NCBI RefSeq assembly: GCF_902706225.1
Contig: NZ_CACSKB010000007.1
Span: 46,820-110,819, forward strand
Origin: Microbacterium sp. 18062
Lineage (GTDB): Bacteria; Actinomycetota; Actinomycetes; Actinomycetales; Microbacteriaceae
Direction of reading: 5' to 3'
Length of the DNA stretch: 64,000 nucleotides
Shown here: piece after piece, positions 32,902 through 42,025 of the stretch
Layout: each line of letters opens with the position of its first letter
Numbering within the stretch: position 1 is the stretch's first letter
Translations under genes and position numbers: made by a program
The notes under the pieces: generated by a model
What the model was told of the DNA's origin: nothing
What the model saw: only the letters and a program-made list of their open reading frames with translations
Databases searched by the model: none

Positions 32902-34616
32902 CCGTCTTGCCTTTCGTCGAGGAACCGGCCGATGGTCGTCATCACGAGCGCGAGCGACACGGCGCCGGCGTCCACGTGGCCGACGTTGCGCGATCCGGCC
33001 GTGCGCGCACGACCGCGTCGAGGCACGAGCTCCGCGGTCCGGTCTGCGGCGGCGCTCGCCTCGGCGGCGGCGGCGCGCCAGGCCCCGGGAAGCGGCTCGC
33101 CGCGTCCGATCCCGTCCGCGAGGGCGTGTGCGAACGGCACGAGCGCGTCGACGAGCGTCTTGTCGCCCAGGGCGGCTCCGCCCCGGGCGACGATCGTGTC
33201 GAGGGCTGCCGTGACACCGGCGGAGACCGTCGCGGGCGCGAGCGCGGCCGTGTCGCCGAGCCGATGACCGGCTGCGGCGAGGCCGGCGCCCCAGAGCGCG
33301 CCGGAGGTGCCGCCGGCGCGATCGGCCCAGGCATCGCCGGCCGCTGTCAGGACGCTTCCCGCCCCTGCGCCGGCGGCGGTCGCGTCCGCGGCGGCCCGGG
33401 CCGCCGCCGCGGACCCGCGTGCCATGCCCTGGCCGTGGTCTCCGTCGCCGGACTGCGCGTCGAGCCGGCCGAGGTGCGCCTCCTGCTCGGCGAGCATCGT
33501 GGCGACCTCCGCCATCAGCCGGGCGATCCGTCGGCCGTCGGCTCGGGACGACGGGCTTCCCGCCGTGAATCGAGCCTCGTCGGCCACGGCGCGCGCGCTC
33601 GTCGTCGGAGCCGCGTACGGCGCACGCCGACGGTGGAAGCCGACCGCCTCGCTCGGGGCGGTCCAGTGCTGCTCGAGCTCGTCACCGAGCCAGGTCACGG
33701 TCAGCGAGCAGCCGGCCATGTCGAAGCTCGTGACGAACTCGCTCGCCTCCGGCGCGACCAGCTCCAGCCCGTTCGCCCGCAGCAGCGGCGCGACGGCGCT
33801 CCACAGCACGAACAGCTCCTCGTGCTTCGTGCTGCCGAGGCCGTTCAGCACCACGGCGACCCGGGGCGACGAGACGGCCGGAGCCTCGGCGAGGACCGCC
33901 TCGACGAGGTGCTCGGCGAGGCGTGGGGCCGGCAGCAGATCGTGGGCGCCGGTGCCGGGCTCGCCGTGGATCCCGATGCCCACCCCCATCCGTCCGGGCC
34001 CGATCTCGAAGAGCGGTGTCGTCGAGCCGGGGAGCGTGCACCCCCGGAACGCGACGCCGAGCGACCGGGTGCGCTCGTTCGCCAGCCGTCCGAGGCGTTC
34101 GACCTCGTCGAGATCCAGCCCGGCCTCGGCGGCGGCACCGGCGATCTTGAAGACGACGAGGTCGCCTGCGACGCCTCGGCGCTCGGCCGAGCGGTGCGCC
34201 GGTGCGCTCGCGAGATCGTCGGTGACCGCGAGGACGCGGACGTCGACCCCCTCGGCCCGCAGCTCGTCGGCGGCCGCGGTGAAGTTCAGCACGTCTCCGG
34301 CGTAGTTGCCGAACCCGAGCACGACTCCGCCGCCGCGCTCGGCGTGGCGGACGACGCTGTGCACCCGTTTGGCCGAGGGCGACGCGAACACGTCGCCGCA
34401 GACGGCGCCGTCCGCGAACCCGGTGCCGACGAACCCCGCGAACGCGGGGAAGTGCCCCGACCCGCCGCCCACCACGAGCGCGGTCTTTCCGTCCCGCCCC
34501 GGTCGTGCACGCACGGCGCCTCCCGGCACCTGCCGCACGATGTCCGGGTACAGGTCGCAGAATCCGGCCAGAGCCTCGTCGGCGAAGGAGTCGGGAGCTC
34601 CCACGATCCGGGTCAT
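32898..34616 (-). CDS. DhaK-DhaL fused ATP-dependent ketose kinase (dihydroxyacetone/erythrulose kinase)
   Basis: The 572-residue protein fuses a DhaK substrate domain (about 1-330) to a DhaL ATP domain (about 365-572). His217 in [11 protein letters not shown] would hold the ketose as a hemiaminal. The DhaL Mg site is [14 protein letters not shown]. The single-chain form uses ATP rather than the phosphotransferase system. Fused kinases of this type phosphorylate dihydroxyacetone, D-erythrulose or L-erythrulose. The next genes encode tetrulose-phosphate-type isomerases, so an erythrulose kinase is the best guess. It overlaps both neighbours by four bases. Confidence 0.85.
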   Translation of the reverse strand: MTRIVGAPDSFADEALAGFCDLYPDIVRQVPGGAVRARPGRDGKTALVVGGGSGHFPAFAGFVGTGFADGAVCGDVFASPSAKRVHSVVRHAERGGGVVLGFGNYAGDVLNFTAAADELRAEGVDVRVLAVTDDLASAPAHRSAERRGVAGDLVVFKIAGAAAEAGLDLDEVERLGRLANERTRSLGVAFRGCTLPGSTTPLFEIGPGRMGVGIGIHGEPGTGAHDLLPAPRLAEHLVEAVLAEAPAVSSPRVAVVLNGLGSTKHEELFVLWSAVAPLLRANGLELVAPEASEFVTSFDMAGCSLTVTWLGDELEQHWTAPSEAVGFHRRRAPYAAPTTSARAVADEARFTAGSPSSRADGRRIARLMAEVATMLAEQEAHLGRLDAQSGDGDHGQGMARGSAAAARAAADATAAGAGAGSVLTAAGDAWADRAGGTSGALWGAGLAAAGHRLGDTAALAPATVSAGVTAALDTIVARGGAALGDKTLVDALVPFAHALADGIGRGEPLPGAWRAAAAEASAAADRTAELVPRRGRARTAGSRNVGHVDAGAVSLALVMTTIGRFLDERQDG

Positions 34617-35614
34617 CGCGGCTCTCCCGGTCCGGCGGCGCCCGTCCGCTCGCGCTGCACCCGGTTGCGGACGGGGAGGACCCGACGCAGGTAGTCCCGG
34701 TTGGCGGCGCTGACGCTCAGTCCGTCGCCACCGTAGTGCTCGGCGCAGAAGGCCCCGCGGAATCCGGCGTCGATCGCCTCGCGGACGGCGGTGCGGTAGT
34801 CGATCACTCCCAGCTCCAGGGGCGCGGGCGCGGTGAGCACGGCGCCCGTCGCCGGGTCCTCCATCCGCAGATAGTTCTTCACGTGCCAGTAGTTCGTGTG
34901 CGGAAGGACCGTGTCGAGCATCGAGCGCCAGTGCTCGATGGGTCGATGCAATCGCACGATGTTGCCGAGATCGGGGTTCAGCCCCACCGCGGGCACGTCG
35001 ATCTCCTCGATCAGGCGCACCGCGCCGTCGGCCGTGCCGAGATAGGTGTCCTCGTACATCTCGAGGGAGACGAGGACGCCCACCGACTCGGCGTGCCGGC
35101 CGAGCTCGCGGAATCCGCCGACCGCCCGGGCCCGCACGGCCGGGTCGTCGGGATCCCGCGGTCCGGGCTCGGTCCAGAACCACAGCGCCTCCTGCTGGGC
35201 CGCGGTGAGCGGCTGCATCAGGCCGAAGTTCACGACCTCCAGTCCGAGCGCGGCGGCGGTGTCGACGACCCGGTGGCTGTAGGCCAGGTGCTCGTCTCCC
35301 GCTGCGGGGTCCAGGATGCTCCGGCGCGAGGTCGAGAGCGACACCATGCGCAGCCCGGCGTCGGCGACGACGCCGACGAACTCGTCGAGGCGCGAGGGGT
35401 CGAGGTCGGCGATCCGCAGCCATGAGTCGGTGGGGTCGAGGTGGTCGAACCCGGCGCGGGCGACCTCGGCGATCGTGTCCGCCCAGCGCTCCGGCGGGTC
35501 GTCCTGCACCGCCGAGCCGTCGCGGCGGACGCCGGGGAAGTTGATCATGGCGGCGGCGATCGGCCAGTCGCCCTCGTCGTCGCGCACGCCTCCGAGCGGC
35601 GCCTGCAGCGTCAT
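34613..35614 (-). CDS. Sugar phosphate isomerase/epimerase family (AP endonuclease 2 barrel)
   Basis: The 333-residue protein is a xylose-isomerase-like TIM barrel. Likely metal ligands are Glu in VSLEMYEDTYLG, Asp in VGLNPDLGNIVR, His in NYWHVKNYL and Glu in FCAEHYGGDG. These enzymes interconvert ketoses and aldoses or epimerise ketoses at C3, with a divalent metal. In this operon it may convert the released sugar to a ketose for cleavage or phosphorylation; the substrate is not evident. It is coupled by ATGA overlaps to GH127 before and the kinase after. Confidence 0.83.
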   Translation of the reverse strand: MTLQAPLGGVRDDEGDWPIAAAMINFPGVRRDGSAVQDDPPERWADTIAEVARAGFDHLDPTDSWLRIADLDPSRLDEFVGVVADAGLRMVSLSTSRRSILDPAAGDEHLAYSHRVVDTAAALGLEVVNFGLMQPLTAAQQEALWFWTEPGPRDPDDPAVRARAVGGFRELGRHAESVGVLVSLEMYEDTYLGTADGAVRLIEEIDVPAVGLNPDLGNIVRLHRPIEHWRSMLDTVLPHTNYWHVKNYLRMEDPATGAVLTAPAPLELGVIDYRTAVREAIDAGFRGAFCAEHYGGDGLSVSAANRDYLRRVLPVRNRVQRERTGAAGPGEPR

Positions 35615-37638
35615 GAGCCCGCTCCCCGGGCGACGGCGCCGACGGTCGCGGCGACGTCGGCGCGCGGCAGCCAGACACGCATGGTCGAGGGGCCGCGGTT
35701 CGCCCACAGGTAGTACGGGAGCAGCGCGAGCTCTGCCGCGACCGCGGTCGCGGCGACCGGTGCGTCGTCGTACGGACTGGCCTCGGCGGCGAGGTCGATC
35801 ACCGCGCCGCGCACGGTCACCGCGGTGACGCCCGGCATCCCCGGGATGGGCGTCGCGGCATCGCGGGGCGCGATCGAGGTGTCGACGACGATCCGGTCGA
35901 GGTCGAGGAGCGTGGGATCCAGCGACTCGAGCGCGTAGACGAGCGGTCCGCGCTCCACGGCGACGGAGCCGCGGACTCCGTCGATGCGCGGGTCCGGGTG
36001 GACCCAGCGGGGAGCGACGTCGAGGTGCAGCGTGACGACGTCGCCGGCGCGCCATCGGCGGGTGATCGGGATCGCACCGGGCGTCGCCGTGCGCTCCGCG
36101 TCGTCCACCACGACCCGCGCGTCGCGGGCCCAGGCCGGCACGCGCACGGTGAGCGCCCACTCGTCGTCGTCGGTGTCGATCACGCGGATCGCGACGACCC
36201 CGTCCGTCGGGTACTCCGTCTCGACCTCCAGACGCGCGCGGCGCCCCGCCCCGAACGCGACGTCCACCGTGCCGGCCGCGTACTGGTGCAGCTGCACGCC
36301 CGAATCGTCGGTCGTCACCAGGTAGGCGGAGAGGCTCGCGAACGTGCGGGCCAGGTTCGTGGGGCAGCACGACGTCGTGAACCAGTCGGCACGGCGTCCG
36401 TCGGTGCGGCGCAGGCTCGGCACCCCGGGCTCCGGATCGATGCCCGGCGACCGGCGCTGCAGCGCGTTGACGTAGAAGAACGAGCGGCCGTCGACCGACG
36501 GCGAGGAGATCACGGAGTTGTACAGGGTGCGCTCGATGACGTCGGCGTATCGCTCCTCGCCCGTCGCGAGGAGCAGCCGCCACGCGACGTGCACCGAGGC
36601 GACCGCGGCGCACGTCTCGGCATAGGCGCGCTCGCTGGGCAGCTCGAAGTCGTCGCCGTACGTCTCGCCGTGGTGGTTCGACCCCATCCCGCCGGTGAGA
36701 TAGGTGCGCCGCTGCAGGGTGCGGTCGTACTGGGCCTGCACGGCGCCGAGCAGCTCCTCGTCGCCCGTCTCGACCGCCACGTCGATGGCACCCGCCGCGA
36801 GGTAGAGCGCGCGGACCGAATGGCCGACCAGCACCTCGGCCTCGCGCACCGGCACGTTGTCCTGATAGTAGTCGCGGCCCTTGTACATCGTGTCGTCGAG
36901 GATGCGGTGGCCGCGTCGTTCGACGAAGAGCCGGGCCTGCTCGAGATAGCTGGCCTCGCCGGTCGCCCGGTACAGCTCGACGAGCGCGGTCTCGATCTCG
37001 GGATGGCCGCACAGCGTCTGCCTGCCGTGCTCGCCGAACTCCTCGCACACGTGGTCGGCGAGCCTGCGGGCGATGCCGAGGAACGGCGCGGGTCCGCCGG
37101 CGCGGACCACGGCGACGGCCGCCTGCAGCAGGTGCCCGTCGCAGTACAGCTCGTGTCCCCATTCGAAGTCGGTGTAACGCTCGGGGCCGCCCTCGTACCC
37201 GTAGTACGTGTTGAGGTAGCCGTCCGGCAGCTGGGCCGCAGCGAGCAGGCCGGTGAGTTCGTCGAGCCGGTCGAGCAGTGCCGGGGAGGGCTCGCGGGCG
37301 CTCTCCCATGCCATCGCCTCCATGGTCTTGTAGATCTCGGAGTCGGTGAACAGCCGCCCCACGCGCTCGGTGGCGAGCGTGCCGTTCGCGGCGGCGCGGA
37401 AGTTGCCGATCCAGCCGACCCGTTCGAGAGCGTGGTCGCAGTGCGGCAGGATCGCGTCGCGGTTCAGGCGTTGGATCCTGCCCCAGAAGCCCTCGGCGGC
37501 GATGCGGACGTCCGTGAGCGAGACGGGCCGGAGGGCGCCGGATGCGACCGGAAGGGCGGGAGCGAGGGGAGTGGACATGGGATCGGTGCTTTCGTCGTTC
37601 GGGGATGTCGGGGCGGATGGTGCGGCCGGTGCGCTCAT
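35611..37638 (-). CDS. GH127 family glycosidase (beta-L-arabinofuranosidase-like)
   Basis: The 675-residue protein matches the GH127 Zn/Cys glycosidases. Counting from the internal Met at 37578, Glu305 (HHGETYG) fits the acid/base, Glu321 and Cys323 (YAETCAAV) with Cys404 and Cys405 (TTSCCPTNL) fit the zinc cluster, and Cys404 is the nucleophile. Spacing equals that of the characterised enzyme HypBA1. An (alpha/alpha)6 barrel is followed by beta-sandwich domains. There is no signal peptide, so it acts on imported oligosaccharides. I chose ATG 37638 because it overlaps the permease stop (ATGA), like all its operon mates; ATG 37578 is the alternative. Confidence 0.87.
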   Translation of the reverse strand: MSAPAAPSAPTSPNDESTDPMSTPLAPALPVASGALRPVSLTDVRIAAEGFWGRIQRLNRDAILPHCDHALERVGWIGNFRAAANGTLATERVGRLFTDSEIYKTMEAMAWESAREPSPALLDRLDELTGLLAAAQLPDGYLNTYYGYEGGPERYTDFEWGHELYCDGHLLQAAVAVVRAGGPAPFLGIARRLADHVCEEFGEHGRQTLCGHPEIETALVELYRATGEASYLEQARLFVERRGHRILDDTMYKGRDYYQDNVPVREAEVLVGHSVRALYLAAGAIDVAVETGDEELLGAVQAQYDRTLQRRTYLTGGMGSNHHGETYGDDFELPSERAYAETCAAVASVHVAWRLLLATGEERYADVIERTLYNSVISSPSVDGRSFFYVNALQRRSPGIDPEPGVPSLRRTDGRRADWFTTSCCPTNLARTFASLSAYLVTTDDSGVQLHQYAAGTVDVAFGAGRRARLEVETEYPTDGVVAIRVIDTDDDEWALTVRVPAWARDARVVVDDAERTATPGAIPITRRWRAGDVVTLHLDVAPRWVHPDPRIDGVRGSVAVERGPLVYALESLDPTLLDLDRIVVDTSIAPRDAATPIPGMPGVTAVTVRGAVIDLAAEASPYDDAPVAATAVAAELALLPYYLWANRGPSTMRVWLPRADVAATVGAVARGAGS

Positions 37639-38480
37639 CCGCGCACCGCTCCTGCGGCGAAGCCGCGCACGTAGTGACGCTGCAGCAGGATGAAGATCAG
37701 CAGACACGGGATGGCGGTGACGACGATGCCGGCCTGCAGGGCGCCGAGGTCGATCGCCCCCATCTCGCCGCTGCGCAGGCTCACCAGCGCGACCGGCAGT
37801 GTGAAGCTCTCGCCCTGGGTGAGGAAGATGAGCGGGGTGAGGAACTCGTTCCAGGCGGCGAGGAAGGCGAACATCCCGACCGTCACCATGGCGGGCACGA
37901 CCGCGCGCAGCAGGATGCGCCGGAGCGCGCCGAAGCTCGAGCAGCCGTCGAGCAGCGCGGCCTCCTCGATCTCCTTCGGCAGCGCCTCGAAGGCGTTCCG
38001 CATCATGAAGAGCCCGAACGGCAGCTGGAACATGACGAGCACGAGCCCGACGCTGATCAGGGAGTTCTGCATCCCCACCCACCCGAGCATCGTGTAGAGC
38101 GGGACGAGGATCGTGGGATGCGGGATCATGAGGATCGCGAGCGCCCCGAGGAAGATCAGGTTCTTGCCCGGGAACCGGAACCGGGCGAAGGCGTACCCGC
38201 CGAGCACGCTCACGAGCAGCGTGCCGGCGACGGCGACGAACGACACGACGATGCTGTTCCACGAGTACTGCCAGAGCCCGGCGCCGTAGTCGACGAGGCG
38301 CGCGTAGTTGTCGCCGCCGAACCCCGGTTCGCCGCCGGTCGCGCGCGACCCGTACACGGAGGTGAAGAAGGACCAGGCGAGCGGGCTGATGAACAGCACG
38401 GCCAGCACGGTGGAGGTGCTGTAGAACGCGGTGTCGCCGATGCGCCGGCGGGCGGTCGCGGTGATGCCGAGGGCGGTCAC
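37635..38480 (-). CDS. Carbohydrate ABC importer permease, MalG type
   Basis: The 281-residue protein has six membrane helices and the ATPase-docking EAA loop EIEEAALLDGCSSFGALRRI, typical of CUT1 sugar importers. It pairs with the MalF-type permease, whose stop it overlaps (GTGA). No ATPase gene is in the operon, so a shared MsiK-like ATPase elsewhere probably powers the importer, as is common in actinobacteria. The start GTG 38480 is set by the overlap. Confidence 0.9.
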   Translation of the reverse strand: MTALGITATARRRIGDTAFYSTSTVLAVLFISPLAWSFFTSVYGSRATGGEPGFGGDNYARLVDYGAGLWQYSWNSIVVSFVAVAGTLLVSVLGGYAFARFRFPGKNLIFLGALAILMIPHPTILVPLYTMLGWVGMQNSLISVGLVLVMFQLPFGLFMMRNAFEALPKEIEEAALLDGCSSFGALRRILLRAVVPAMVTVGMFAFLAAWNEFLTPLIFLTQGESFTLPVALVSLRSGEMGAIDLGALQAGIVVTAIPCLLIFILLQRHYVRGFAAGAVRG

Positions 38481-39412
38481 TTCGAGTCCTTCTCTCTGAA
38501 GAAGTACATCTGCGCGGCGTTGATGGCCACGAGGGCGACGAGGAGCACCATCGCGATGGCGGCGGCGCTGCCGAGGTCGAACAGGGTGAACGCCTCGCGG
38601 AACATCGCGATCACCATGGTCACGGTGCTGTTGCTCGGACCGCCCGCGGTGAGTACGTAGAAGGGCTCGAACGCGAGCAGCGACCCGGTGATGCCGAGCA
38701 CGAGGACGAGCATCAGCGTGGGCTTGAGCAGCGGCAGCGTCACGTGCCGGAGGGTCTGCCACCATCCGGCGCCGTCGGTGCGCGCGGCCTCGTAGACCTC
38801 GAGGGGGATCGCCTGCAGCCCGGTGAGCAGGATGATCATGTTGAAGCCGGCGAACCGCCAGGTGACCATGACGACCGTGGACAGGAACGCCGCCTCGGGC
38901 GTGCCGAGGAAGTCGGCCTGCCCCTGCACCAGGCCGAGCCATCGCAGGATGTCGTCGAGGGGCCCGAAGTCGTTGTTGTAGAGCGCGTAGAACAGCAGCG
39001 ACGACGAGGCGAGACCGACGGCGGCCGGCAGCAGGAAGGCCGTCCGGAAGAACCCGACGCCCGGCCGGGCGTTCTGCACGAGGAGCGCGAGCGCGAGGCC
39101 CAGCACGACGAAGATGACCGTCACCACGGCGGTGTACGTGATCGTGAACCAGATCGAGTTGACGAACAGCTCGTTCTGCGCGATGGCCGTGTAGTTGTCG
39201 GGGGCGTTGACGCTCGGCGTGCCGATCAGAGGCCAGTCGTTCAGCGACATCCAGAACGCCAGCGCGAGCGGCACGAGGAACAGGACGACGATCACGAGCG
39301 CCGCGGGCAGCACGTAGAGCAGGCCCGCGAGGGCCTCGCGGCGCCGACGTCGCGGCGCCGGCGCTCCTGCCCGCGCGGCCTGCACGGCGGGAGCGATCGT
39401 GGGGACGGCCAT
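38477..39412 (-). CDS. Carbohydrate ABC importer permease, MalF type
   Basis: The 311-residue protein begins with a basic cytoplasmic tail (APRRRRREALAG) and has six membrane helices. The EAA loop reads EVYEAARTDGAGWWQTLRHV followed by TLPLLKP, as in CUT1 importers. It lies 77 bp after the binding-protein gene and overlaps the second permease. It forms half of the sugar channel. Confidence 0.9.
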   Translation of the reverse strand: MAVPTIAPAVQAARAGAPAPRRRRREALAGLLYVLPAALVIVVLFLVPLALAFWMSLNDWPLIGTPSVNAPDNYTAIAQNELFVNSIWFTITYTAVVTVIFVVLGLALALLVQNARPGVGFFRTAFLLPAAVGLASSSLLFYALYNNDFGPLDDILRWLGLVQGQADFLGTPEAAFLSTVVMVTWRFAGFNMIILLTGLQAIPLEVYEAARTDGAGWWQTLRHVTLPLLKPTLMLVLVLGITGSLLAFEPFYVLTAGGPSNSTVTMVIAMFREAFTLFDLGSAAAIAMVLLVALVAINAAQMYFFREKDSK

Positions 39413-39489
39413 GGCGGCTCTCTCTTGTCGGGATGGGGACGGACGCCCGATCGGGATGGCGGGTGCCCGGAGGGTACGGCGGCGGACGT

Positions 39490-40767
39490 CTACCGGGCCG
39501 AGAGGGAGTCCGTGATCGACGGGTTGCCGGTCGTCAGCGCGGACGTCGGGTCGGCGCCGAAGAGCGCGTCGCGCAGCACCGACAGGGCGGGACCGTTCGG
39601 GTCGTTGAAGGTCTGGCCGTAGTTCAGGGCCTTCGGGGTGTCGCCGATGCCGACGAGCTCGCCCAGCTGCACGATCCGCGGGTCCGACTGCGCGAACTCG
39701 TTGTCGGCCAGGTCGCTGCGCACGGTGAGCTGGTTCATCTGCGCGAAGACGTCGATCTGACCCTCCTCGCCGAGGCTCCACTCCAGGAAGTCCCAGGCGC
39801 CGTCGACGTCGCTGCACGAGGAGGTGATGCCGATCACGTCGCCACCGACGTAGGCGCTCTGGCCGCCGCCGGCGCCGGGGATCGCCTGCACACCGATCTT
39901 CAGCCCGTCGTTCTCGGCGACGGTCTCGAGCACCGAGTTGCTCGCGAGCAGGTACCCGACGTTCCCGCCGGAGAACACCTCGTTGCGGGTCGCTCCGCTC
40001 TCGTTCGGCACGGACTCGGGCACCGAGCCGGCCGTGAACATGTCGTTGAAGATCTGGAAGACCTCGATCGCCTCCGGCGAGTCGAGGAGCGACTCGGTGC
40101 CGTCCTCGTTCAGCGCCTCGCCGCCCGAGGCCCAGATGGCCGGGAAGTGGGTGAACGAGATGCTGCCGGCGTTGTTGCCGGTGAAGTACAGCCCGCTGAT
40201 GTCGGGACCGAGCGCCGCGACCTTCGCCGCGTTGTCGGCGAGCTCCTCGAGGCTGTCGAGCGGCTTCGCGGGGTCGATGCCGGCCTGCTCCAGGAGCACG
40301 TCGTTCTGGAAGATCGCCGAGACCGACACGTTGTGGGGAACGCCGTAGAGGACGCCGTCCTGGGTCGCGAGCTTGAGGTGTCCGTGCGCGAGGTCGTCGG
40401 CGAAGTCGAGCGCCTCGACCCGGTCGGTGATGTCCTGGTAGAGGTTCTTCGCCACGAAGTTCGGCATGTACACCGCGTCGGACGCCATGAGGCAGGGCAG
40501 CTGGCCGCCGCCGGCGGCGACGCCGACCTTCTGCAGGTAGTTGTCCGTCGGCACGACCGTGAGCTCGATCCGCCGGTCGTGACTCGCGTTGTACGCGTCG
40601 ACGAGCGCTTGGCTCTGGGAGGCGGTGGAGGCCCGCGCCCACATCGTGATGGGCTCGTCCGACCCGCCGTCGCCGGTCGAGCCGCTCGAACAGCCCGCCA
40701 GGGCGAGGGCTCCGAGCACGAGCCCTGAGACGGCCAGCGTTGCTGTCCTGGTGCATCGAGTACGCAT
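39490..40767 (-). CDS. Extracellular solute-binding lipoprotein, family 1 (sugar importer)
   Basis: The 425-residue protein has a lipoprotein signal peptide ending LALAGC (Cys26) and a type 1 extracellular binding fold: PITMWARASTASQSQALVDA at the front, GVLYGVPHNVSVSAIFQND and DGAWDFLEWSLGEEGQ later. It should bind an oligosaccharide for the two permeases downstream. The first gene of a nine-gene operon, it has a well-formed promoter at 40900-40928 and a GGAGGAAA ribosome site. The ligand is probably an arabinofuranoside or related glycoside, judged from the GH127 gene. Confidence 0.88.
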   Translation of the reverse strand: MRTRCTRTATLAVSGLVLGALALAGCSSGSTGDGGSDEPITMWARASTASQSQALVDAYNASHDRRIELTVVPTDNYLQKVGVAAGGGQLPCLMASDAVYMPNFVAKNLYQDITDRVEALDFADDLAHGHLKLATQDGVLYGVPHNVSVSAIFQNDVLLEQAGIDPAKPLDSLEELADNAAKVAALGPDISGLYFTGNNAGSISFTHFPAIWASGGEALNEDGTESLLDSPEAIEVFQIFNDMFTAGSVPESVPNESGATRNEVFSGGNVGYLLASNSVLETVAENDGLKIGVQAIPGAGGGQSAYVGGDVIGITSSCSDVDGAWDFLEWSLGEEGQIDVFAQMNQLTVRSDLADNEFAQSDPRIVQLGELVGIGDTPKALNYGQTFNDPNGPALSVLRDALFGADPTSALTTGNPSITDSLSAR

Positions 40768-40899
40768 GATCTTCCGTTTCCTCCGACCCGGCGTCCTCGC
40801 CGGGGACCGGCTCTGGAGGGCGGTCCGCGGTGGTCGGCGGCAGGCCCTCGTGGTGTCCTCTCGGGCCGAGATGCCTGAAGCAGCATCGCGACCCGCACA

Positions 40900-40928
40900 A
40901 GCTAACAGATCAGATCTCTATTGAGCAA
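40900..40928 (-). promoter_or_regulatory. Promoter and operator of the nine-gene carbohydrate operon
   Basis: On the minus strand TTGCTC (-35, 40928-40923) and TTAGCT (-10, 40905-40900) stand 17 bp apart. The spacer contains the dyad AGATCAGATCT (40907-40917), a likely repressor site. The leader to ATG 40767 is about 125 nt. Confidence 0.6.
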
Positions 40929-40984
40929 CAGGTTGAACCGAAACATCGCGAGCCAGCGGCGCCAGATCCTTAAAAAGCTGCGAT

Positions 40985-41058
40985 TATCCTGCGATAGGAC
41001 AGGCGATTGCGACTCCATTTGCGAAGAAGCCTCGCATACTCCTCAGATGAGTTGAGGA
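40985..41058. promoter_or_regulatory. Inverted repeats between the sugar operon and its GntR gene
   Basis: TATC-CTGC-GATA lies at 40985-40996 and TCCTCA-N7-TGAGGA at 41040-41058. The second sits just upstream of the GntR promoter. They are candidate sites for autoregulation. The rest of 40768-41103 shows no gene. Confidence 0.4.
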
Positions 41059-41067
41059 AGAGATGGC

Positions 41068-41096
41068 TTGTGATGGAGAGGGCGCTCTGCCAGAGT
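41068..41096 (+). promoter_or_regulatory. Promoter of the GntR gene at 41104
   Basis: TTGTGA (41068-41073) and CAGAGT (41091-41096) are separated by 17 bp, and the -10 ends seven bases before ATG 41104, implying a leaderless mRNA. Confidence 0.5.
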
Positions 41097-41103
41097 TGGG
41101 GAC

Positions 41104-41877
41104 ATGCCGACCAACGAGAGCGCCGCGACCACGGCCACCGCGACGACGACCGTCGTCGAGCACGTCGAGCATCTCGTCTTCGGCGGCGACCTCGAGCCCG
41201 GCGACACGCTGCCGTCGGAGTCCGAGCTGGCCGCGACCCTCGGCGTCAGCCGTCTCACGGTGCGTGAGGCGTTCCGCTCCCTGCAGGCCAGAGGGCTCGT
41301 CGAGATCAGTCACGGTCGCCGGCCCGTCGTCGCGCACCCGAACGCGTTGCCGCTCGGGGACTTCTTCTCGGCATCCGTCCGGCGCGACGCGCGCGGGCTG
41401 CTCGAGCTGCTCGAGGTGCGGCTGGCCGTCGAGGTGCACGCCACGCAGCTCGCGGCGACGCACGCGACGAGCTCGGATCTCAACATGCTGGCGATGGTGC
41501 TCGACCTCATGCGCCGCTCGGTCGAGGACGAGCAGGCGTTCAACGACGCCGACGTGCGGTTCCATGCCGCGGTCGGTGCCGCGAGCGGCAATCGCATGCT
41601 CGGCTTCCTGATCGAGGGGATGGACGAGCCGTTGCACCACAGCCGGCTCAACAGCATCCGCGGATACCAGCGCAAGAACCACTCGCTGCAGTCGCTGGTC
41701 GACCAGCACGAGGAGATCTATCGTCGGATCGCCGCGCATGACGGACGGGGCGCGGCGACCGCGATGCGCAAGCACCTGCAGCAGACCCGCAACGACCTGC
41801 GTACCGCCTTCGCCATCGACGCGCCGGGCCGGACGGATCCCGATGCCGGCTCGAAGGCGCCGTCGCGCCTCACCTGA
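41104..41877 (+). CDS. GntR family regulator, FadR/FCD type, of the sugar operon
   Basis: The 257-residue regulator has a winged helix (about 15-80, with LPSESELAATLGVSRLTVRE) and an FCD domain (about 95-235) with probable metal ligands in DADVRFHAAVG and DQHEEIYRRI. Divergent from the nine-gene carbohydrate operon, it is the obvious candidate for its control, through the dyad AGATCAGATCT in the operon promoter and possibly the dyads near its own start. The effector is probably a pathway intermediate. Confidence 0.88.
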   Translation: MPTNESAATTATATTTVVEHVEHLVFGGDLEPGDTLPSESELAATLGVSRLTVREAFRSLQARGLVEISHGRRPVVAHPNALPLGDFFSASVRRDARGLLELLEVRLAVEVHATQLAATHATSSDLNMLAMVLDLMRRSVEDEQAFNDADVRFHAAVGAASGNRMLGFLIEGMDEPLHHSRLNSIRGYQRKNHSLQSLVDQHEEIYRRIAAHDGRGAATAMRKHLQQTRNDLRTAFAIDAPGRTDPDAGSKAPSRLT

Positions 41878-42025
41878 CACGCCGGCGCCGACAGCCGCGC
41901 CGGCATGCCGACACCGAGGGCGGGCAGCTGCGGGTGCTCCACGACGGCGCCTCGATCCTCGAATGGCGGCAGAACCTTCTGGCGCCGTTTCAGGAAACCG
42001 GCGCCACCGCGAGGGATGGGGCTTC

